Of a DNA stretch of 64,000 nucleotides, positions 43,262 to 52,945 are shown in pieces (within the stretch, counting starts at the first letter, position 1; each line of letters opens with the position of its first letter). A program made the position numbers and the translations under genes. Below the pieces are notes generated by a model that was given only the letters and a program-made list of their open reading frames with translations, was not told the origin of the DNA and did not search any database. The stretch is taken from positions 1 to 64,000 of the forward strand of contig CAZCVI010000017.1 of the NCBI GenBank assembly GCA_964502145.1. The letters run 5' to 3'. The DNA is from CAZCVI01 sp964502145. GTDB lineage: Bacteria > Acidobacteriota > Aminicenantia > UBA2199.

Positions 43262-44875
43262 TTAAGAATTTAATACTTGGTGGCAGAACTTTTCCAAACG
43301 GTCGCGATTAATGGTTTCACCAACAGAAAATTGGAACTCCCGTACTTTTCCTTGATTTAATTGTTCAAGAATGTTTCTGGCTTCCAATTCAGCTTTGTCC
43401 TCTTCACCTTGCTGTTTTAAGATACGCAAGATTTTCTCCCTGGCTAAAACATAGTCCTGATGAATAAAAAGAATCTTGCGGTACTGGTTAACTGCCTCTT
43501 TGTAATCACGTTGCGACTCATAATACCGCCCCAACAAAAAATGCACCTCAGGAAAAATAGGGAACTGTTCCTGAATCTGGGCGACTAAAACCAATAAGTC
43601 AGATGTGAGATTGCGATTGGCCAGACTGGTCATTTTTAACAACAATGCGGTTTTATTGTTAGGTTCGGCAATCAAGACTTCATGCAACAGGCTATTGGCC
43701 TTCTGATAATCGCCCAACTCGACCATTAATGCTGCTTGCTCTAACAAAATCCGCATCCAATCAGCAATGGTAGCAAAAAGATTGGCCTCTGGTTCTGGCG
43801 CTACCTGCGATACAGGCGTGGGATGGATTGGTTGGAATGACTGCGGCTCAACTACGGGTGCAACATTACTATTTTCAAACCCAGGGCCTTGGGGAACTGG
43901 TCGTTTTAAGGGTGTGGACACATTGGCTTTATCACTGACACCTACGGAACTACGATCTTTGGTAGCTATCTCAGCGGCACTTTTTTTGCGGTAAATATAA
44001 GCTCGATCAAACATCATCAATTGGAACTTATCGGAGATATCCCACAAGGTTTCAGAGGGCCCAAGGAATAGGTAACCGTTATCATTCAATAGATTATAGA
44101 AAGAATCAATAATGCGGGTGGTGGTTTCTCTATTAAAATAAATCAATACATTGCGGAAAAATATGATGTCCGGCCTACCGAAAAAATTCAGCTTAAAAGG
44201 CTCGGCGAGATTCAAATGGGCGAATTGAACATGGGTCCTGACCTCCTCGCTGACCTGGAACCGATCTACATGGCACGGTTCGAAATAATGCTTGAGAATG
44301 AATTGGGGTACTTTAGCCAGAGTCCGGCCACTGTAAATACCTTTCTTGGCCAAATACAACATCTCATCGCTGATATCGGTGCCAAGCACTTTGAGGTTAA
44401 AAAGACGTCTCACCTCGGGTATTTCCAAGAGTGTGATCACAATACTGTACGCTTCCTCCCCGGAAGAAGAACCGGCAGACCAAATACGAAGGTCCCCACC
44501 TTGACGGGTGCGCACTAATTCGGGAACCACGACCTTTTCGAGAATATCAAAGTGCTCCTGTACCCTGAAGAAAAAAGTTTCATTGATAGTGATAAAGTTA
44601 ATAAGCTTTTTCCATTCAATGGATTCCATGGAACCGGCAGCCAAACGCTGGTAATAACGGGAAAAAGAATCTTCACCTATATCTTCCATACAAATGATAA
44701 GAATCGGTTTTAATTCTTTCCGTTTAATTTGATCAAAAACAATGCCACTTCTTTTCTCCACGAGATCAACTATCTTGCTTTCCAAAAGAGAGGTGTAATC
44801 ATCAATGAGGAAAAAACTACCGGGAGATGAAGCTGGAAAAAGCATTCGTTCAGGGTCTTTAAAAATAGAACTCAT
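43262..44875 (-). CDS. CheR-type MCP methyltransferase with C-terminal TPR (WspC-like)
   Basis: 537 aa. The N-terminal CheR domains carry the SAM-binding string IWSAGSSSGEEAYS, VLGTDISDEMLYLA and IIFFRNVLIYF. After a Pro-rich linker (about 300-350) a TPR block spans about 370-505 (MVELGDYQKANSLLHEVLIA, HFLLGRYYESQRDYKEAVNQY). CheR plus TPR is the WspC arrangement. It methylates Glu residues of the MCP encoded in the same operon. Its ATG overlaps the stop of the preceding REC-GGDEF gene by four bases. It is the last gene of the operon. Confidence 0.88.
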   Translation of the reverse strand: MSSIFKDPERMLFPASSPGSFFLIDDYTSLLESKIVDLVEKRSGIVFDQIKRKELKPILIICMEDIGEDSFSRYYQRLAAGSMESIEWKKLINFITINETFFFRVQEHFDILEKVVVPELVRTRQGGDLRIWSAGSSSGEEAYSIVITLLEIPEVRRLFNLKVLGTDISDEMLYLAKKGIYSGRTLAKVPQFILKHYFEPCHVDRFQVSEEVRTHVQFAHLNLAEPFKLNFFGRPDIIFFRNVLIYFNRETTTRIIDSFYNLLNDNGYLFLGPSETLWDISDKFQLMMFDRAYIYRKKSAAEIATKDRSSVGVSDKANVSTPLKRPVPQGPGFENSNVAPVVEPQSFQPIHPTPVSQVAPEPEANLFATIADWMRILLEQAALMVELGDYQKANSLLHEVLIAEPNNKTALLLKMTSLANRNLTSDLLVLVAQIQEQFPIFPEVHFLLGRYYESQRDYKEAVNQYRKILFIHQDYVLAREKILRILKQQGEEDKAELEARNILEQLNQGKVREFQFSVGETINRDRLEKFCHQVLNS

Positions 44876-46371
44876 AGGGAAACAACCTTATTCTTACCGC
44901 TACGTTTAGCCTTGTATAAACGGGAATCGGCGATTTTTACGAGTTCCAGTTCATTGTTCTTGCTTTCCAGGTCGCTGATATCTGCCAGACCAATGCTGAC
45001 GGTAACGGAAATAATTTCACCGGTCATGGTTTTGAAACGGTTCTCTTCCACTTGTTGGCGGATCCGTTCGGACACGGTCTGTGCTTTATCCTTGCCAGTT
45101 TCAGGCAATATCAGAATAAACTCTTCACCACCATACCTGCCGGGTAAATCAACCTTGCGCAAACTATGCATGATGATCGCGGAGAGTACTTTTAACACGA
45201 TGTCACCGGAAAGATGGCCGTGGGTGTCATTGATCTTTTTAAAATCGTCGATATCAATCATAACAAGACTTAAAGAGCTGCTGTAGCGAATAGATTTATT
45301 AAATTCGTTTTTAAAAATCTCCATGATATAACGGCGATTATACAATTGGGTCAAACCGTCAATCACGCTGAGACTCTTAATACGATTATGCATGGATATG
45401 GTGTCAATGGCCGTGGAAATATAAGGAACCAATTTTTCCAGCAATTGTTTCTGCTGTAATGACACGGTAGACATATGGGGATGGTACACATTCACCAGTC
45501 CGAGGGTCACATCGCGGCACCGTAAGGGCAGGCTGTAGATTAAATTGGGATCAAAATCCACGTCATCCACGGTGGTTTCCAGTACCAGTCGCTGGTCCTG
45601 GATTTCCACCTCGATATTAAACTTGGTCAGATCACTGTTAATAGCCAAGGCGAGGTCTTCCAATGATTGGTACTGGTAGATTTCCAATAACTTTTGGGGC
45701 ATGGGCTTGCTTAATTTGATACTTAAGAGAACACAATTCTCATCGGAAAAAATAATAAAACCAATGATATAATTATCAATGGCTTTATCCAAGATATCCA
45801 GAATAGAGGATAAGGTCTCGGAAATTCCAGTGAGGGTGACGGTAACCTGGTTGATTTCATTGATGAGGGTCATTTGGAACAACCGGCTATCCATATATAG
45901 GTTCAGTTTTTCCATGATGCGAAAGGCATTCACTTCTTCGGCAGGGGCTTTTTGGGCCACGGCAGGGTTCCGGTCGGCATATTTTAATAGGAGTTGGTCA
46001 ATAGCATCCAATAATTCCTGGGGTTTGAAATCTTTGAGCAGATAGAGATCAGCCCCGGTTTGATAGCCCCAGAATATGGAACCGCTACTATCCCTGGAAG
46101 TTAAAATAATAACGGGAATGTTTTGGGTAGCGGGATCATTCTTAAGCAGACGACAGACTTGGTAGCCGTTCATATTGGGCATCTCAATATCGGAGATAAT
46201 CAAATCGGGATAATGGGCAAAGGCGATTTCAGCGGCACGAATGCCATCTTCAGCAATCAATACACTGTATCCCGCTTCTTTGAGAATATCTTCCAACATC
46301 ATGCGCATGGTGGGACTGTCGTCGGCAATCAAGAGGGTTTTATTTTTTATTTTTATGGGATTCTCTTCCAT
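44872..46371 (-). CDS. REC-GAF-GGDEF diguanylate cyclase response regulator (WspR-like output)
   Basis: 499 aa from ATG 46371 (AGGAG overlapping the end of cheB). The receiver (about 10-125) has LLIADDSPTMR and LIISDIEMPNMNG. The middle part (about 160-330) resembles a GAF domain. The C-terminal cyclase has the intact active site YGGEEFILILP (GGEEF) and starts at DGLTQLYNRRY. It makes c-di-GMP when the receiver is phosphorylated by the operon's CheA. A GAF between REC and GGDEF is absent from WspR. Four bases separate it from cheB. Confidence 0.9.
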   Translation of the reverse strand: MEENPIKIKNKTLLIADDSPTMRMMLEDILKEAGYSVLIAEDGIRAAEIAFAHYPDLIISDIEMPNMNGYQVCRLLKNDPATQNIPVIILTSRDSSGSIFWGYQTGADLYLLKDFKPQELLDAIDQLLLKYADRNPAVAQKAPAEEVNAFRIMEKLNLYMDSRLFQMTLINEINQVTVTLTGISETLSSILDILDKAIDNYIIGFIIFSDENCVLLSIKLSKPMPQKLLEIYQYQSLEDLALAINSDLTKFNIEVEIQDQRLVLETTVDDVDFDPNLIYSLPLRCRDVTLGLVNVYHPHMSTVSLQQKQLLEKLVPYISTAIDTISMHNRIKSLSVIDGLTQLYNRRYIMEIFKNEFNKSIRYSSSLSLVMIDIDDFKKINDTHGHLSGDIVLKVLSAIIMHSLRKVDLPGRYGGEEFILILPETGKDKAQTVSERIRQQVEENRFKTMTGEIISVTVSIGLADISDLESKNNELELVKIADSRLYKAKRSGKNKVVSL

Positions 46372-46375
46372 GGTA

Positions 46376-47449
46376 CTACTCCTGAATAATTTTAAAAATG
46401 GCACGGGTAATATCATCGAGGGGCAGGACAGCCTGAACACCCTGAGCATCAATAGCCGCTTTGGGCATTCCAAAGATCAGTGAGGTGGCTTCATCTTGGG
46501 CAATAGTATAGGCACCGTTATCGTACATTCGTTTCATGCCCAGGGCACCATCACTGCCCATGCCAGTTAATATAACACCGATGGCCTTATCGCGCAAGTT
46601 TTTACCGACGGAATCAAAAAGGCTGTTCACAGAAGGTTTGAATTCACCCCACAGCGGGGCTTCTTTATTTAAAATAATGGTGTTTTCCGCGCTGATTTCC
46701 ATCTGCACATCATCGGGGGCGAGGTATACGATACCACCTTTAACAACTTCACCGATACGGGGAATCTTTACTTTTAACGGGGTGGTGGTGCCCAACCAAT
46801 CGACAAAACTATCTATGAAACCGGCGGTTATATGCTGCACCAAAACAATACCCAGGGGAAAAGTAGCGGGCAAACCGGACAGGATTTTTTTCAAGGCCAT
46901 GGGCCCGCCAGTGGACGCACCAATGGCCACTAGTTTATAGCGGTTCAGTCCGGTAGAACTAACGGGGGCTCCGGTAGGGATAGGCTGGGGCAAGGTGAAC
47001 CCATTCTCACGGGTCTTCAACTTCCCCCGGATATGGGGAATCACTTTGATCCGGGAAAGCATTTTAAGCTTCTTTACCAGGGTATTGGCCACGGCATCGA
47101 ATCCAGCTTGGGTGATATCGGGTTTGGACATATTATCCAAGGCACCCAGGGCGATGGCTTTAAAACTGGTGTATTGCTCACTTTTATCAATGGCACTGGA
47201 GAAGATCAGGATGGGCGTGGGATGATAGGCCATGATATACTCGGTGGCCTCGAAACCATCCATTTTGGGCATCTGGACATCCATGGTGATAATGTCGGGT
47301 TTCAACTGGGCGGTGAGTTCAATGGCTTCCTTGCCGTCCACGGCTTCCCCCACAACGCGCAGTTCAGGGTCACTGGCAAAAATATCTTTTAAAATACTGC
47401 GGACCAACGCGGAATCATCGACAATTAATATATTGACAATAGTACCCAT
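46376..47449 (-). CDS. cheB: Chemotaxis-type methylesterase, REC plus CheB catalytic domain (WspF-like)
   Basis: 357 aa from ATG 47449 (AAGGAG upstream; six earlier codons have no ribosome binding site). The receiver has ILIVDDSALVRSI and IITMDVQMPKMDG. The catalytic part has GASTGGPMALKKIL (Ser), VQHITAGF (His) and GMGSDGALGMK (Asp). It removes methyl groups from the MCP and is activated by CheA. Both domains are complete. Confidence 0.93.
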   Translation of the reverse strand: MGTIVNILIVDDSALVRSILKDIFASDPELRVVGEAVDGKEAIELTAQLKPDIITMDVQMPKMDGFEATEYIMAYHPTPILIFSSAIDKSEQYTSFKAIALGALDNMSKPDITQAGFDAVANTLVKKLKMLSRIKVIPHIRGKLKTRENGFTLPQPIPTGAPVSSTGLNRYKLVAIGASTGGPMALKKILSGLPATFPLGIVLVQHITAGFIDSFVDWLGTTTPLKVKIPRIGEVVKGGIVYLAPDDVQMEISAENTIILNKEAPLWGEFKPSVNSLFDSVGKNLRDKAIGVILTGMGSDGALGMKRMYDNGAYTIAQDEATSLIFGMPKAAIDAQGVQAVLPLDDITRAIFKIIQE

Positions 47450-47538
47450 GGTTTTTCTCCTTATCAAATGAAATCAACGGTCATGTTAAATGATGTTTCT
47501 AATTTAACATCACTGTTCATCACTGTTCAGTATTGCGG

Positions 47539-49905
47539 TCAACCGACAAAACGTTTGACTATTTTCAGCATTTCGGTATCATTAAAATCCTGTTTTTGCA
47601 GCCAGGCATTCACACCGAGATTAATGCCCCGCACTTTATCTTGTTCGCGGTCCACTGTACTCAATACAATCGTCGGAACATCGACATATTCAGCAATCTT
47701 TTTAATGTTTTCAATCATTTCAAAGCCGTCCATTTCGGGCATTTCAATATCGGCAAGAACAAGATCAAAACGTTGAGCCAGGGCTTTAGTATAGCCATCA
47801 AGGCCATTGATACCGGTGACAACATCGTAACCCGCGCTCTCCAATAAATTGCGCTCCATTTCCCTGACCAACAGCGAATCGTCAACAACCAAGATGCGCC
47901 GTTTCCCCGATTTCCTGGGTTTAAAGGGGCTGATAATCTTTATTTTTTTGGAAAACTCATCGGAGCTGACAATGTCATGGATATCCAATACGATATGAAG
48001 CTCGCCTTTATCACCGACTACCATACCATAAACATATTTCCGTTTGCCCAGGAATTTGCCGAGGTCTTTGATAATCACCTCGGCCTCGCAAATAATTTCG
48101 TCGACAATAATACCGATTTTTCTATCGGTGGGTTTGGGTAGGATCATAAAAACGGGTTGTTTGCCTATACCGGTGGTATCACCCTTTAGCACCTGGTTCA
48201 ATTTGGCGACAGTATAGATTTCATCGTTGTATACGACGACGGAATAGTCGGTTTTTTCCTGGATATCGCCGGGTTTGAGTTTGATGATACGACGAATAAG
48301 GTTACCGGGCACGGCATAGGTATTGCCCTCTTCCTTAATATAGGTGACCTTGTTGGTAAAGATAGAAACAGGGAATTCCATGAGACAAGTGGTGCCCATG
48401 CCCGGTTCGCTAGCAATGGACACATTGCCGCCGAACTGATAGGTAATTTTCTTGACAATGGACATGCCAATACCACGGCCACTGATATCGGAAACATTCT
48501 CGGCGGTAGAAAAATCAGGTAAAAAAATGAAATCAAAAATCTCGCTATCCTCCAGGCGACCAATTAATTTTTTATCCACCAGACCGCGTTCCACAGCCTT
48601 CTTCAAGATCAGGTCCTTATCAAGACCATTGCCATCATCGCTGATTTTTATTTCGACGTGGTTACCTTTTTTATTGGCCTCAATAATAATGGTACCGGTG
48701 GCGGGTTTGCCTTTTTTCTCCCGCACCTGGGGCAGTTCGATACCATGATCGCAAGCATTACGGACCAGATGGATGAGGGGTTCATTGATCTTTTCAATGA
48801 CAGTCTTGTCCAATTGGGTATCCCCACCGCGCAGGTAGATGCGAATCTTTTTGCCAGTACGGTGAGCATAATCGCGGACAAAGCGGGGATAAATATTAAA
48901 AATAGCGGAAAGCGGGGTCATTTTCATATCGAGTAAATTATCGTACACATCCCGCAACGCATTTTCAAAGATAGAGAGATTCACCTGGTAATCTCGCTCG
49001 TATTCCTGAATCTTTCTAAAAAAAGTATCGACGATATTATCGACATTATTGAGGGTCTCAATATGGGCCTGGGAATGAAACGAATCAGTGCCACCCAGTT
49101 TTAAGGTCTGCCACTCCTTGCGTAGTCCACGGGTGAGGCGTGACAATTCCCTGAAGTTAAACAATACATTATTGAAAAAATAACGCTTGGAAAGTAAATC
49201 GGTGACCTGGTTGATAGCGGTTTCCACCTGGATGCTATCCACCTTGAGGTGGGCTTTTTCCATGCCGGGAGATTTTATACCTGAAGGTGTTGCCTTGGAT
49301 TCAGCACTCTCGGATTCAATAGGTGTCGGTTCGGAGAGCGGGACAGGGGATATTTCCTGGGGCGGTGGTGGAACGGTCACCTTTTCCTGGGTGGCTTGGG
49401 GCCAGTGGCTACCGGGAATCTTTTTCTGGTATTTATTTTTGAGAACATCCAGGTCCAGTTTAAATTTCTTCTTGATTGGGCCCTCTTCCACGGGTTGTAC
49501 CTTTTTTTCCGTGGCTATTATCTTGCCCGCGATTACTTGCTGCAATTGTTCAAGCAGTTCTTGGTCGGGTATTAGCGGTTGTTTGCTTTGGGCGACTGCC
49601 AACAATGCCGAGACACCGTCTATTCCTTTATAAAGAACAGTCATCACCTCGTCGCTCACCTGGATACGCTCGCTGTTCAACTGGATAAACGCCTCTTCCA
49701 TGAGGTGCGCGATCTCGCTGATCTCTTTTAAGCCCACCATTCTGGAACTGCCCTTGATAGTATGCATATCGCGTTGAATACCCAGAATAGGTTCCTTGCG
49801 GCGGGGATCGTTTTCCAGTTCCGCCATGTTGGCCTGGATGGATTCCAGCTTTTCTTTGGCTTCCATGAAAAACTGATCAAGAAATTTCGATATATTAAGG
49901 GCCAT
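47539..49905 (-). CDS. cheA: CheA-REC hybrid histidine kinase (WspE-like)
   Basis: 788 aa. The HPt domain has His48 in IQRDMHTIKGSSRMVG. After a Pro-rich linker (about 150-215) come the dimerisation domain, the ATPase (LVRNACDHGIELPQ, GRGIGMSIVK) and a CheW-like domain (about 515-650). A C-terminal receiver follows (ILVVDDSLLVREM, LVLADIEMPEMDG). The attached receiver is typical of WspE and other alternative-function chemosensory kinases, where it acts as a phosphate sink. The likely targets are the REC-GGDEF and CheB proteins next to it. 70 bp separates it from cheB. Confidence 0.92.
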   Translation of the reverse strand: MALNISKFLDQFFMEAKEKLESIQANMAELENDPRRKEPILGIQRDMHTIKGSSRMVGLKEISEIAHLMEEAFIQLNSERIQVSDEVMTVLYKGIDGVSALLAVAQSKQPLIPDQELLEQLQQVIAGKIIATEKKVQPVEEGPIKKKFKLDLDVLKNKYQKKIPGSHWPQATQEKVTVPPPPQEISPVPLSEPTPIESESAESKATPSGIKSPGMEKAHLKVDSIQVETAINQVTDLLSKRYFFNNVLFNFRELSRLTRGLRKEWQTLKLGGTDSFHSQAHIETLNNVDNIVDTFFRKIQEYERDYQVNLSIFENALRDVYDNLLDMKMTPLSAIFNIYPRFVRDYAHRTGKKIRIYLRGGDTQLDKTVIEKINEPLIHLVRNACDHGIELPQVREKKGKPATGTIIIEANKKGNHVEIKISDDGNGLDKDLILKKAVERGLVDKKLIGRLEDSEIFDFIFLPDFSTAENVSDISGRGIGMSIVKKITYQFGGNVSIASEPGMGTTCLMEFPVSIFTNKVTYIKEEGNTYAVPGNLIRRIIKLKPGDIQEKTDYSVVVYNDEIYTVAKLNQVLKGDTTGIGKQPVFMILPKPTDRKIGIIVDEIICEAEVIIKDLGKFLGKRKYVYGMVVGDKGELHIVLDIHDIVSSDEFSKKIKIISPFKPRKSGKRRILVVDDSLLVREMERNLLESAGYDVVTGINGLDGYTKALAQRFDLVLADIEMPEMDGFEMIENIKKIAEYVDVPTIVLSTVDREQDKVRGINLGVNAWLQKQDFNDTEMLKIVKRFVG

Positions 49906-49924
49906 GTTATTAAATTCTCAGGGG

Positions 49925-51601
49925 TTACTGGACGATTTTATTCCATTCCTTGGCGTTGATATCAATGGTCAGCACCCCGACAAAAGTGCTGGTTTCATCG
50001 AATACACTGACGGAAACACTGAAGGTATCTTCGCCGGTCAGAAGGGATTTATAGACATCGGATATATAGGGAATACGAGATTGAGAAGCATTCACAAACC
50101 AGTTGCGATTGGAGTAATCGGTCCCGACGCGCAAGACATCGTTGGTGTTTTTATCGGATAACAAGGCCCATGAAAACATTTTGGCCTCTTTATCGGCGAT
50201 ATAGATCAGTTCGATAAAGGGGTTTTCCTCCAGCACACGATGCATTAATTGCTGGTGGAGGCGTTTATCCATCCGGTATATTTCTGGTTCTGCGGCAATG
50301 TTGCGAATTTTGAAACCGAGGCATAAAGGCGAGTCAATAATGGCCTGCTGGGTCAGTAATTGCAGGTTAAGAGCCAGAGCATTTAATTTCTCCAGTTCGC
50401 CGGAGGATTTTTTCAGTTCTTGGGCCTGGACCTTGGTGACCTCGGTGACATCCTTGAGCGTTAAGACGATCTGGTCGCTGGCACTACGCTGTTGTTGGGT
50501 AGCGATTGAGATTTCACTGGCATTTTGCGATGTTTGACCCACGGACTGGGTGATATCAATCAGATTTTTGACAATCTCCTGGGCTGTGCGGTTGACATTG
50601 GAGGTCAATTTATTTCCTTCATCAATGGACAGGATGGTGGTGTTGATCGAGTTCTGGAACTCTTCAATGATGGTGCGTGTGGACTCGGCATTTTCGCGGG
50701 CGCTTTCAGCCAGACGGCGGACTTCTGCCGCCACGACGCCAAACCGCTTGCCAAATTCACCCGCAGCCACGGATTCAATAGTGGCATTTAATGCCAATAA
50801 ATGGGTCTCGTTGGCAATATCATAGATAATATCCATTACTTTTTGGATTTGTTTCGACTGGGTGCCCAGTACCTGGGTTTTCTGGGAAATCTGATTCATC
50901 TTGGAATCAATGGTATCTATAGCATGAATGACATTATTAATTAGATCGTACCCATCTTTGGAAGATTTATCGGAATAGTCGGCCTGGTTGGCCACTTTAT
51001 TGGAATTCTCGGCAATTTGGGCAGCAGTACGGGCCAATTCTTCCATGGTAGCGGTAATTTCAGCGACGCTACTGGCTTGTTGCGAACTACCACTGGCCTG
51101 GACATTGCTGGTCTCAACCAATCGTTGGATAGAGCGTACCAGATCAAAAGAGATGCGCTGGTTCTGCATGTTGGCAGATTTGATCTCCTCGGAAGCGCTT
51201 CTCAGGATAGTGAGTAACTCATCGTACTCGCCGATGCGAAATGTCTCGTTTTCCGGCAACTTGATTTTACGGGTGAAATCCCGCTGGCGGAGACCGTCCA
51301 TCGCCTCTTTGAGCAGTGGTTGGTAGAGCTGAAAAGAACCCAGGAAAAGATTGAGTTTTTCCTTTACCAGCCTGAGCCGGGCCACGTCATCTTTGGCGAT
51401 AGCGGTTAATGCAAACAGCAGCAAACCAGTGCTGAGTGCGCCGCCAATAATCAATACCCAGAGGGTATGTTGCGAATAAATGGCAAAAACAAAAGTGGCT
51501 GCCAAAAGCAAAAATGAAAGACCAATAAGGATAAATTTTCTCCTTAAATTCTCAATGGTCATGGACTGTAGATGTTGGGTTAATTCCTCGATAATCCCCA
51601 T
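49925..51601 (-). CDS. Methyl-accepting chemotaxis protein with C-terminal PDC/Cache-like domain
   Basis: 558 aa; AAGGAG lies 7 nt upstream. Two transmembrane helices (about 24-42 and 48-67) are separated by only a few residues, so there is no periplasmic sensor. The signalling coiled coil follows (about 150-400), with the hairpin near FGVVAAEVRRLAESARENAE. After it come residues 430-558 with NRNWFVNASQSRIPYISDVY and VSVFDETSTFVGVLTIDINA, the typical second half of a PDC/Cache fold. This places a normally extracellular sensor in the cytoplasm, after the signalling domain. It is the only receptor of the operon. Confidence 0.88.
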   Translation of the reverse strand: MGIIEELTQHLQSMTIENLRRKFILIGLSFLLLAATFVFAIYSQHTLWVLIIGGALSTGLLLFALTAIAKDDVARLRLVKEKLNLFLGSFQLYQPLLKEAMDGLRQRDFTRKIKLPENETFRIGEYDELLTILRSASEEIKSANMQNQRISFDLVRSIQRLVETSNVQASGSSQQASSVAEITATMEELARTAAQIAENSNKVANQADYSDKSSKDGYDLINNVIHAIDTIDSKMNQISQKTQVLGTQSKQIQKVMDIIYDIANETHLLALNATIESVAAGEFGKRFGVVAAEVRRLAESARENAESTRTIIEEFQNSINTTILSIDEGNKLTSNVNRTAQEIVKNLIDITQSVGQTSQNASEISIATQQQRSASDQIVLTLKDVTEVTKVQAQELKKSSGELEKLNALALNLQLLTQQAIIDSPLCLGFKIRNIAAEPEIYRMDKRLHQQLMHRVLEENPFIELIYIADKEAKMFSWALLSDKNTNDVLRVGTDYSNRNWFVNASQSRIPYISDVYKSLLTGEDTFSVSVSVFDETSTFVGVLTIDINAKEWNKIVQ

Positions 51602-51605
51602 ATGT

Positions 51606-51953
51606 TTACTCCTTGTAAGTATTCTGGTTGTTCATTTGTAAAAAACCATGGCTAAGCATGCCGTAAATTCCTTTTTCGGCAATCACGAAACCCGCGAAAA
51701 TAATCCGGGTCAAGCATCCTTTAAGAAATCGGTTCAAGGGGTGTGTTTTTCCTTGGAAGGTCACTGTTTTGACCACGCGGCCTACCGGTAACACCCGCCC
51801 GTTTTTGAATACGATGCCCAGTGGGGAGCACCCTGGTTCTGCCAGGAAGCAGTGGTGGTCAAGTGTCTCATTGGCCAGGGTCACCACTTTGGACACGTCT
51901 TTCACGTCCACGCACACGTGGCAATCGTTCATTTGAATCAACAGTAGCTCCAT
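51606..51953 (-). CDS. Short CheW-like adaptor
   Basis: 115 aa. The pattern LLIQMNDCHVCVDVKDVSKVV resembles the first strands of CheW, but the protein is shorter than usual (about 150) and lacks a clear second half, so the call rests partly on position. It overlaps the CheW gene by one base (TGATG) and ends four bases before the MCP start. In Wsp systems two CheW-type adaptors occur; this could be the second. Confidence 0.55.
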   Translation of the reverse strand: MELLLIQMNDCHVCVDVKDVSKVVTLANETLDHHCFLAEPGCSPLGIVFKNGRVLPVGRVVKTVTFQGKTHPLNRFLKGCLTRIIFAGFVIAEKGIYGMLSHGFLQMNNQNTYKE

Positions 51954-52444
51954 CAGTCTGCTTTATAGGTTTCGATAAATTTAATAATATCGACCACACC
52001 CAGGACTTCTTTTTCGTGGATATATTCACCGCTGATAAATTCATTTTCCAGGACGCGGGTGGTATCCGTTTTGATTTTACTCGAATCTATTTCACGGGAA
52101 TCAATCACTTTATCCACGGTGAAACCAACTTTGATTTCCTGGAACTTGCAGATCACGAATTTCCGGTCAGCATATAGTCCTTGGTCCGGCAATTTAAGGG
52201 CCTTTTTTAAATCCACTATGGGTACGATTTCCCCGGCAAAATTGGACACTCCCGAAACAAAGGGGAGGGTATCGGGCAAGGGGAATATTTCCAGGGGGTT
52301 GATGATTTTGGAAATAATGGCCAGATTGATCAGGTATTTCTCATTATTCAAATACACCAGTAGATAGTGGGTAAGGATTGATTCCTCGACTTTTTCAACG
52401 GCTTGTTCATCGCTTTCAAAGCGTATTCGTTCTTCCTGGTTCAT
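51953..52444 (-). CDS. cheW: CheW adaptor protein
   Basis: 163 aa. It has the CheW pattern LVYLNNEKYLINLAIISKII, FVSGVSNFAGEIVPIVDLKKAL and KVIDSREIDSSKI. It couples the MCP to CheA. First gene of the chemosensory operon; the upstream 220 bp hold the start region shared with the divergent HU gene. The stop overlaps the next ATG as TGATG. Confidence 0.88.
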   Translation of the reverse strand: MNQEERIRFESDEQAVEKVEESILTHYLLVYLNNEKYLINLAIISKIINPLEIFPLPDTLPFVSGVSNFAGEIVPIVDLKKALKLPDQGLYADRKFVICKFQEIKVGFTVDKVIDSREIDSSKIKTDTTRVLENEFISGEYIHEKEVLGVVDIIKFIETYKAD

Positions 52445-52616
52445 AGTTTATCCATAGTTTATCGCTCTTTGTATATTTTAGCAATTTCCCAAAGGGAAGT
52501 CAAAGAATAATTTACAATAATTCTTATTTTGGGAAAGAGATAAAGTAAGCGATGTAAGCCGCCCCTTCTATTTTTTGCAAATTGTGGCTATGTCGCTCAA
52601 AAAAATGACAAATGGC

Positions 52617-52645
52617 TTGACATTTCTTTTTCGATATGTTAATCA
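52617..52645 (+). promoter_or_regulatory. Candidate promoter of the HU-usp-dprA operon
   Basis: TTGACA (52617-52622), 17 bp, TAATCA (52640-52645), about 20 bp before the HU start. The -35 is perfect, the -10 weak. Confidence 0.45.
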
Positions 52646-52665
52646 AATCATATGGGAGTTTATAA

Positions 52666-52944
52666 ATGAATAAGAAACAGTTAGCAGAATGCATTTTTAG
52701 CAAGCTTGAGGTCAAACGATTTGAAGCTTACGGTTTCATTGATCTCCTGATTGAAGTGATCGGCGAGGAGTTAGCTCGTGGCGGTAAAATTGTGCTTTCC
52801 AATTTCGGAACATTCAAGATTCTCCAACGGCAGGAAAAACGGGTCATCAACCCGAATAACAAATCAGAAATGCGGATACCGGCCCAAAAAATAGTCAAAT
52901 TTCTGCCATCCAAAAATTTAAAAGAAATAGTGAGGGAAAAATAA
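52666..52944 (+). CDS. HU family DNA-binding protein
   Basis: 92 aa, the family size, with GGGAG 9 nt upstream. The signature GGKIVLSNFGTFKILQR and the DNA-binding arm KRVINPNNKSEMRIPAQKIV are intact. It bends DNA and compacts the nucleoid; it cannot be told apart from IHF subunits by sequence alone. It is followed after 1 bp by the universal stress protein gene. Confidence 0.93.
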   Translation: MNKKQLAECIFSKLEVKRFEAYGFIDLLIEVIGEELARGGKIVLSNFGTFKILQRQEKRVINPNNKSEMRIPAQKIVKFLPSKNLKEIVREK

Positions 52945-52945
52945 C

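Noticed and set aside
46372..46473. N-terminal extension of the REC-GGDEF protein
   Set aside because: It lies inside cheB in another frame; the AGGAG and ATG at 46371 give the normal receiver start.
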